A stretch of DNA of 64,000 nucleotides from an uncultured Lachnospiraceae bacterium (GTDB taxonomy: Bacteria; Bacillota; Clostridia; Lachnospirales; Lachnospiraceae), in assembly GCA_910577785.1 (NCBI GenBank), contig CAJTNT010000023.1, positions 4,154-68,153 of the forward strand, given 5' to 3'. Positions 59,573 through 64,000 of this stretch are shown piece by piece. A program made the translations under genes and the position numbers. Within the stretch, counting starts at the first letter, position 1, and each line of letters begins with the position of its first letter. The notes under the pieces were generated by a model that saw nothing but the letters and a program-made list of their open reading frames with translations, had not been told where the DNA came from and did no database searches.

Positions 59573-62332
59573 ATGAAATTTCAAAAATTCCTTGCAGTGG
59601 CGTTAAGCAGCTTGCTCTTATGGCAAACGCCGCTGCTTCCGCAGGCAAACGTTATTGCTTCTGCAGGTATAACTATTCCGGCAAATAGCGTTCCCCAAAC
59701 GTTAAATCCTATAGATTCCCAAGAACCTTTTGCTCCATTGGAGTTGGTAAATCTTATAACAAGCCCTGTCGATGGGGAGCGGCTCCCAGAGCAAAGAAAC
59801 TCTGTTGATGGAGAACAGCCCCCAGAGGCAACAAGCCCTGTCGATGGGGAGCAGCCCCCAGAGGCAGCAAGCCCTGTCGATGGAGAGCAGCCCCCAGAGG
59901 CAGCAAGCCCTGTCGATGGGGAGCAGCCCCCAGAGGCAGCAAGCCCTGTCGATGGGGAACAGCCCGCACAGGCAGAAACAGAGGAGCCTCCCGTATCCGA
60001 ACCCCAGCTTCCCGTTAGGGATGCCGAGGAATTTTTCCAATGGGTGTTTTTGGAACAGGACGCCTATGAGATGGCCATTGGGGATGTTTTTCAGCTGATG
60101 GCAGAGGCAGAATACGCATCGGAAATCACATGGTCTTCCAGTGAGGAAGGGATTGCATCGGTGGCTGAGGACGGAACCGTAACCGCAAATGGCATCGGGA
60201 CAGCCCAGATTACCGCTATAGCCACGGCTGTCACGGAGGAAGGTACTTTTGTAGGGACAGCCATATGCGAAATTACGGTGGGAAACCGTATCCAGCTGAA
60301 CCACAGCGCTCTTAGCCTTTATCCGGGCCAGACGGAAACGCTGGCCGCTTCCCTTATGGCGGAGGAGCCCGTTGCCTGGGCTTCTTCCAAGCCAGAAGTT
60401 GTTACCGTCAATGCACAGGGAAGAGTTTCCGCCAAGAAGGCAGGCACGGCAGTGATTACCGCTACTACCCAAAGCGGCGCTGCCGCCTCCTGCCGTGTCA
60501 AAGTAAACAAACCTTCCTTAAGCTTAAAGAGTGCAGCAACGGCATATGTAAAGAGCATGTTAACGTTAAAAGCCACTGCCAAGCCTTCTGGCGCCATCCA
60601 ATGGAAATCCTCTAATCCCAAGGTGGCTAAAGTAAATGCCAAGGGCCAGGTTACGCCCAAGAAAACGGGCATAACGACCATTACCGCCACCTGCAACGGC
60701 GTATCCAAAAAATGCAAGGTTACGGTGAGAAACCCTTCCCTGAAATTAAAGAGCAAGACGGCCATTTTATTTGCAGGCAGTACATACCGCCCGGATATTA
60801 CCGCCAAGCCTTCCAGCAAGCTGAAGTGGAAATCCTCCAATGCCAAGGTCGCCACGGTCAATCAAGAGGGGGAGATTGTAGGCAAAAAGGCAGGAACGGC
60901 AACCCTGACAGCCAGCCTGTTAGGGAAAAAGGCCACCTGCCAGGTAAAGGTGGTGGAAGATAAGCATAAATTTAGCCGTTCTGCCGTGACGGTGATGAAG
61001 GGCAAGGGCACAACGCTAAAGCTTTTGCATCTTGCCGCCAATGAGTCTGTCTATTTTCGCTTCCAGGAGGGTTCTGGGGCATTGGCCAGCTATTCCTATC
61101 ATGGTAATGTTTGTGAACTGACAGGGGAAGAGACAGGGACAGTTATCCTGCAGGCCGTTTACAGCGCTTCTATGGAGGGGCAGACAGTCACTGGGGTGGC
61201 GGAATGTAAAGTCAGGATTATTGACAGCGGGATTATCCAGCAGCAGACATCCATTGCCGTCCATACTTCCAAGCAGCTGAAGCTGAAAAACGTAGGCAAA
61301 AGCGGCCTTTCCATCACGCATACGGCCTGGGAGTCTTCCAATGCCAAAATAGCCAGCGTAGGCCAGGATGGGAAGATAAAAGGAAAAGCTTCCGGTGCAG
61401 CCAGGATTACGGCAACTGTAACTTATTCTGATGGGACGGCAAAAGCATTCCATACCTCCGTCAAAGTGTCTAACCCGAAGCTGAAATCCTCTGGCACAGT
61501 GATGACGGTTGGGAAATCAAAGCGTCTGAAATTGACAGGAACGAATGCATTCAGCAACGTAAAATGGAGCATCAACAAGGCTGCGCTGGCCTCTATCGGG
61601 CAGGACGGGACGGTAGTGTCCGGTTATAACACAGGAAAGGCCACCATTACTGTAACGGTAGACGGCAAGAAGATCAAGCACAAGCTGACCGTCACCAACC
61701 CACAGCTGAAGTCTTCCTATCGCTCCATGGCCGTGGGGAATACGGCGCAGATTAGAGTAAAGGGTGTTTCTTCCCAGAAAAACGTTACCTACAAGTCTAA
61801 AAACAAGGCGGTGGCAACCGTTAGCAAGGACGGGCTTGTGCGGGCAAAGTCTTATGGAAACGCAGAAATTAGCGTAAAGGCAGACGGCATTACTCTGGCC
61901 TATAAAGTCAGCGTCGCGCCCCAGCGGGCATTGGACGCATGTAAGAGCGGGCATCAGATTATGTACAGCTCTACCTATAGCCAGGCAAGGCGTATGGAGA
62001 ACGGTTTTTATGACTGCAGCTCCCTTGTGTTCCGGGCGTATGGCAGGGATACAGGCCTGTTGGGCGGCATCCCTTCCTATGCGCCTTCGGCTGCGGCTAT
62101 GGCCTATTACTTGGAACGGACAGGGAAAGGCATTTCCCAGCAAGGCCTGGACGCGTCCCAGCTGCTGCCGGGGGATCTGATATTTTATGGCAGCGCTTCC
62201 AGCCCCAATGGGAGGTACAAGAACATTTACCATGTGTCCATGTATTATGGGGACGGCTACCGCCTGGAGAATCCCCTGCGCTATTATTACCCAGATAGCA
62301 ATATCGTACTGATTGCCAGGCCGGTAAGATAA
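59573..62332 (+). CDS. Secreted NlpC/P60 cell-wall hydrolase with Big_2 repeats
   Basis: A 919-residue exported protein. A signal peptide (about 1-31) precedes six 12-residue repeats of type SPVDGEQPPEAA (64-135). About eight Big_2 Ig-like domains follow (about 160-780, each with a WxSSxxxVAxVxxxGxVxxKxxGxAxIT-like pattern). The C-terminal NlpC/P60 domain (about 786-919) has catalytic C815 (YDCSSLVFRAYG) and H887 (YHVSMYYG). Such enzymes cut the peptide stems of peptidoglycan. The long Ig tail probably spans the wall. The start has AGGAGG 9 bases upstream. Confidence 0.93.
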   Translation: MKFQKFLAVALSSLLLWQTPLLPQANVIASAGITIPANSVPQTLNPIDSQEPFAPLELVNLITSPVDGERLPEQRNSVDGEQPPEATSPVDGEQPPEAASPVDGEQPPEAASPVDGEQPPEAASPVDGEQPAQAETEEPPVSEPQLPVRDAEEFFQWVFLEQDAYEMAIGDVFQLMAEAEYASEITWSSSEEGIASVAEDGTVTANGIGTAQITAIATAVTEEGTFVGTAICEITVGNRIQLNHSALSLYPGQTETLAASLMAEEPVAWASSKPEVVTVNAQGRVSAKKAGTAVITATTQSGAAASCRVKVNKPSLSLKSAATAYVKSMLTLKATAKPSGAIQWKSSNPKVAKVNAKGQVTPKKTGITTITATCNGVSKKCKVTVRNPSLKLKSKTAILFAGSTYRPDITAKPSSKLKWKSSNAKVATVNQEGEIVGKKAGTATLTASLLGKKATCQVKVVEDKHKFSRSAVTVMKGKGTTLKLLHLAANESVYFRFQEGSGALASYSYHGNVCELTGEETGTVILQAVYSASMEGQTVTGVAECKVRIIDSGIIQQQTSIAVHTSKQLKLKNVGKSGLSITHTAWESSNAKIASVGQDGKIKGKASGAARITATVTYSDGTAKAFHTSVKVSNPKLKSSGTVMTVGKSKRLKLTGTNAFSNVKWSINKAALASIGQDGTVVSGYNTGKATITVTVDGKKIKHKLTVTNPQLKSSYRSMAVGNTAQIRVKGVSSQKNVTYKSKNKAVATVSKDGLVRAKSYGNAEISVKADGITLAYKVSVAPQRALDACKSGHQIMYSSTYSQARRMENGFYDCSSLVFRAYGRDTGLLGGIPSYAPSAAAMAYYLERTGKGISQQGLDASQLLPGDLIFYGSASSPNGRYKNIYHVSMYYGDGYRLENPLRYYYPDSNIVLIARPVR
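59762..59977 (+). repeat. In-frame 36-bp tandem repeat, six copies
   Basis: Six 36-bp units (12 residues each). The central four are almost identical at DNA level, while the first two and the last have diverged. They encode a proline/glutamate-rich stalk after the signal peptide. Confidence 0.92.
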
Positions 62333-62378
62333 TAGTATCATGATAGCCCTTGCGGAAATATAGTAAGGAGGAGCCCAA

Positions 62379-63185
62379 ATGAACCAAAAGCCCCACGCCC
62401 CATCCAAGCAGATACAGAAACGCATTATGGAAGAGGTATTTCAGCGGCAGGAAAATGAGGCCATCCATAACCCATATGAACAGGAACTGCGGGAACTGTA
62501 CAGCATTGAACAGGGGGATGAAGAGACTCTGGCCCAAAGTATCTCAGAAACATATGAAGGCGACTTCGGCGTACTGGCCAAGGATCCCTTGCGTTCCCAC
62601 AAAAACCTGGTGATTGGCAATATCACGATGGCCTCACGGGCGGCCATCCGGGGCGGGCTCAGCGTGGAGGAAGCCTTTACGGTAGCGGACAGCCTGATCC
62701 AGCAGTTGGAGGAAATTGACAATATTCCAGACGTCTCGGCATTTAAGCAGCAGGCGCAGTACCTCTATGTCCGGCTGGTGGCCGCCGCCCGGGAGGCAGC
62801 CAAGAAGGCAGGGGCAAAAGGAAAAGAAAAAGAACCCAGGCCATTCCAGAATCCCTTGGTTGCCCGCACCAAGGATTACATTTTTACCCATCTGCACGAT
62901 TCCATCCAGGTAGCCCAGATCGCCAGCCACTTGCAGGTGAACCCCGATTACCTTTCCCATCTGTTCCATCGGCAGGAAAAGGTAACCGTTTCGCATTATA
63001 TCCGCAGGGAGAAAATAAAAAGAGGCGAAAACCTGCTCAAATACTCCGATTACCGTATCCAGGACATCGCATTTTATCTGGGATTCTGCACCCAAAGTCA
63101 TTTTGCAAAAGTATTCCAGCAGTTCGTAGGCATGAGCCCCAAGGAATACCGTAAAATGTATGGAATCTCACATGACAGCAATTAG
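62379..63185 (+). CDS. AraC-family transcriptional regulator
   Basis: A 268-residue regulator. The N-terminal helical region (about 1-150) has no recognised domain; an Ala/Lys linker (about 133-148) precedes the double helix-turn-helix (about 163-262: IQVAQIASHLQVNPDYLSHLFHRQEK, IQDIAFYLGFCTQSHFAKVFQQFVGMSPKEYRK). AAGGAGG lies 9 bases before the ATG. It starts 46 bases after the NlpC/P60 gene and may be co-transcribed with it. Confidence 0.93.
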   Translation: MNQKPHAPSKQIQKRIMEEVFQRQENEAIHNPYEQELRELYSIEQGDEETLAQSISETYEGDFGVLAKDPLRSHKNLVIGNITMASRAAIRGGLSVEEAFTVADSLIQQLEEIDNIPDVSAFKQQAQYLYVRLVAAAREAAKKAGAKGKEKEPRPFQNPLVARTKDYIFTHLHDSIQVAQIASHLQVNPDYLSHLFHRQEKVTVSHYIRREKIKRGENLLKYSDYRIQDIAFYLGFCTQSHFAKVFQQFVGMSPKEYRKMYGISHDSN

Positions 63186-63255
63186 AAATAGTTTCGCGAT
63201 CTAAGAAATTCTCATTTTCACTCATCCTCTTTCTTCCCAGTAAGGGGGATTACAA

Positions 63256-63292
63256 CAAGAACCCATGCAGAATATATCCGCATAGGTTCTTG
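63256..63292 (+). terminator. Hairpin after the AraC gene
   Basis: CAAGAACCCATGC pairs with GCATAGGTTCTTG (one mismatch or bulge) around an 11-base loop, 70 bases past the stop codon. No strong T-run follows. Confidence 0.5.
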
Positions 63293-63330
63293 GGGGCTAT
63301 GAGTTATGGATAACATTATACTATATTTAC

Positions 63331-63693
63331 GATGAACTCCACAGCCCGAAATACCAAAAGTCCCTCACGGATAAACTTCCTGTCATCAAACCATTCATCA
63401 AACAGGACTGGCGGTTCTGGAACGGATACTGCCTCCTCCGCTATGGCAAAGCTGTCAAACCAGCCAAACCCCAGAAAGGCAAACCCCATAAACTTGCCGC
63501 TGATGAAACTTATACCAAAATTAAAGGGGTCAAAGCATATGGACAGTTGATTGAACGCCTGGATCGATGCTCATATACGGTAAACCGGAGTAATAATCAA
63601 AGAGCAGCAGCCGAGCAAGCGTATCCAGGCATCCGCGGGGCAATTTCCGCAGACAGGAAATCGAAATCTATTACTCTTTTGTCGGCAAGGTAG
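63331..63693 (+). pseudogene. Transposase relic
   Basis: The frame from 63331 reads DELHSPKYQKSLTDKLPVIK and later KLAADETYTKIKGVKAYG, close to the first catalytic-aspartate region of IS6-like or related DDE transposases (usual form VDETYIKVKG). There is no proper start, the C-terminal two thirds of a transposase are missing, and after about residue 90 the sequence degenerates to a stop. It ends against a gene fragment on the other strand. Confidence 0.55.
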
Positions 63694-63800
63694 AGTTGCC
63701 TAAGGAAAGCCCGACCCGTCCAGCAGCCAGCCGGACAGGGAACGGCGTCATTTTTACGTTTCAATTCTTTTTCTGTTAATTTTCTTTTATCGTTATCCAT
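63597..63800 (-). pseudogene. 5' gene fragment cut off by the transposase relic
   Basis: ATG 63800 has GAGGAA 7 bases upstream and opens MDNDKRKLTEKELKRK, a plausible charged N-terminus. After about 18 residues the frame enters unrelated sequence antisense to the transposase relic and loses coding character. A second short frame (63943 to 63776, starting MNEREKMNLTMEID with GAGGTG upstream) overlaps it. The identity of both is unknown. Confidence 0.3.
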
Positions 63801-64000
63801 AGATAATTCCTCGATCGCATACGCCCAGCACTGTGCCAATCAGAATCCTGGTACTGCCGAGTTTGTGTCCCTCCTGTTTTACAATCCGCTTGATTTGTCA
63901 CATCAATCTCCATGGTTAAGTTCATTTTTTCTCGTTCATTCATAATAGAAACACCTCGCCTATTTAATTTTATTTTGTAGGCAGCATAATGGAAAATTCC
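63801..64000. other. Window end, partial sequence
   Basis: Contains the start of the short minus-strand frame mentioned above (ATG 63943, 55 codons) and an AT-rich end. Nothing further can be supported. Confidence 0.4.

Noticed and set aside
59762..59977. Possible CRISPR from the 36-bp repeats
   Set aside because: The repeats are contiguous, in frame and encode a protein stalk; there are no spacers.
63332..63550. 72-codon plus-strand frame starting at ATG 63332
   Set aside because: It is out of phase with the transposase-like frame at 63331, which has the recognisable motif.

Overview
The window looks like a chromosomal segment of a gut-type clostridial Firmicute, most likely a Lachnospiraceae member. 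The evidence is the strong AGGAGG ribosome sites, the secretion of very large Ig-like (Big_2)-tailed carbohydrate enzymes, YesN-type and AraC-type regulators, a RelQ-like alarmone synthetase, a SPOR-domain amidase of the sporulation type, and a B. subtilis-like AraR/GntR repressor. I see no tRNA, rRNA or CRISPR array.

Layout. 0-5.7 kb: the 3' end of a Na/Pi cotransporter-type gene, an orphan Vsr endonuclease, a hybrid sensor kinase and a NYN/PIN-type nuclease. 5.8-16.3 kb: two divergent giant secreted glycosidases, a GH59-type enzyme (minus strand) and a GH51 arabinofuranosidase (plus strand), separated by 0.9 kb of non-coding DNA rich in long palindromes. 16.4-19.1 kb: a TerD/AIM24 pair and an orphan OmpR-type regulator. 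19.4-23 kb: rpmG-secE-nusG-rplK-rplA, then the L10 leader and rplJ-rplL; rpoB does not follow. 23-28.6 kb: DUF1015 protein, MocR-type regulator, small alarmone synthetase, YesN-type regulator. 28.7-40 kb: AraR-like repressor, a four-gene furanose-type ABC importer (binding protein, double ATPase, two permeases) and a secreted GH43 enzyme. 40-46.3 kb: hflX, a lone fabH-like gene, an amidase, a MinD/TadZ-like ATPase, a cyclophilin and a two-OB SSB-like protein. 46.3-48 kb: an insertion sequence with 17-bp ends. 48-56.3 kb: glycosyltransferase, AraC/GyrI regulator, PhoB/PhoR-type pair, and an XRE regulator with an ABC-2-type exporter. 56.3-59.4 kb: an AT-rich accessory island. 59.5-64 kb: an NlpC/P60 cell-wall protein, an AraC regulator and transposon debris.

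How the genes fit together: the GH51, GH43 and possibly GH59 enzymes could release arabinofuranose and galactose units outside the cell. The YtfQRT-YjfF-like importer would take up the released furanoses, and the divergent AraR-like repressor would control the importer. This is inference from families and neighbourhood.

The best candidate for something undescribed is the 56.3-59.4 kb island. It is bounded by inverted copies of a 75-bp repeat. It contains (i) a 27-residue membrane peptide too short for ordinary gene calling, with a ribosome site buried in a hairpin and a convergent promoter-terminator RNA unit, which has the layout of a type I toxin-antitoxin module, and (ii) a secreted protein with a glycine/alanine-rich hydrophobic segment and a basic, cysteine-containing tail, followed by a small three-helix membrane protein, which has the layout of a toxin/immunity pair.
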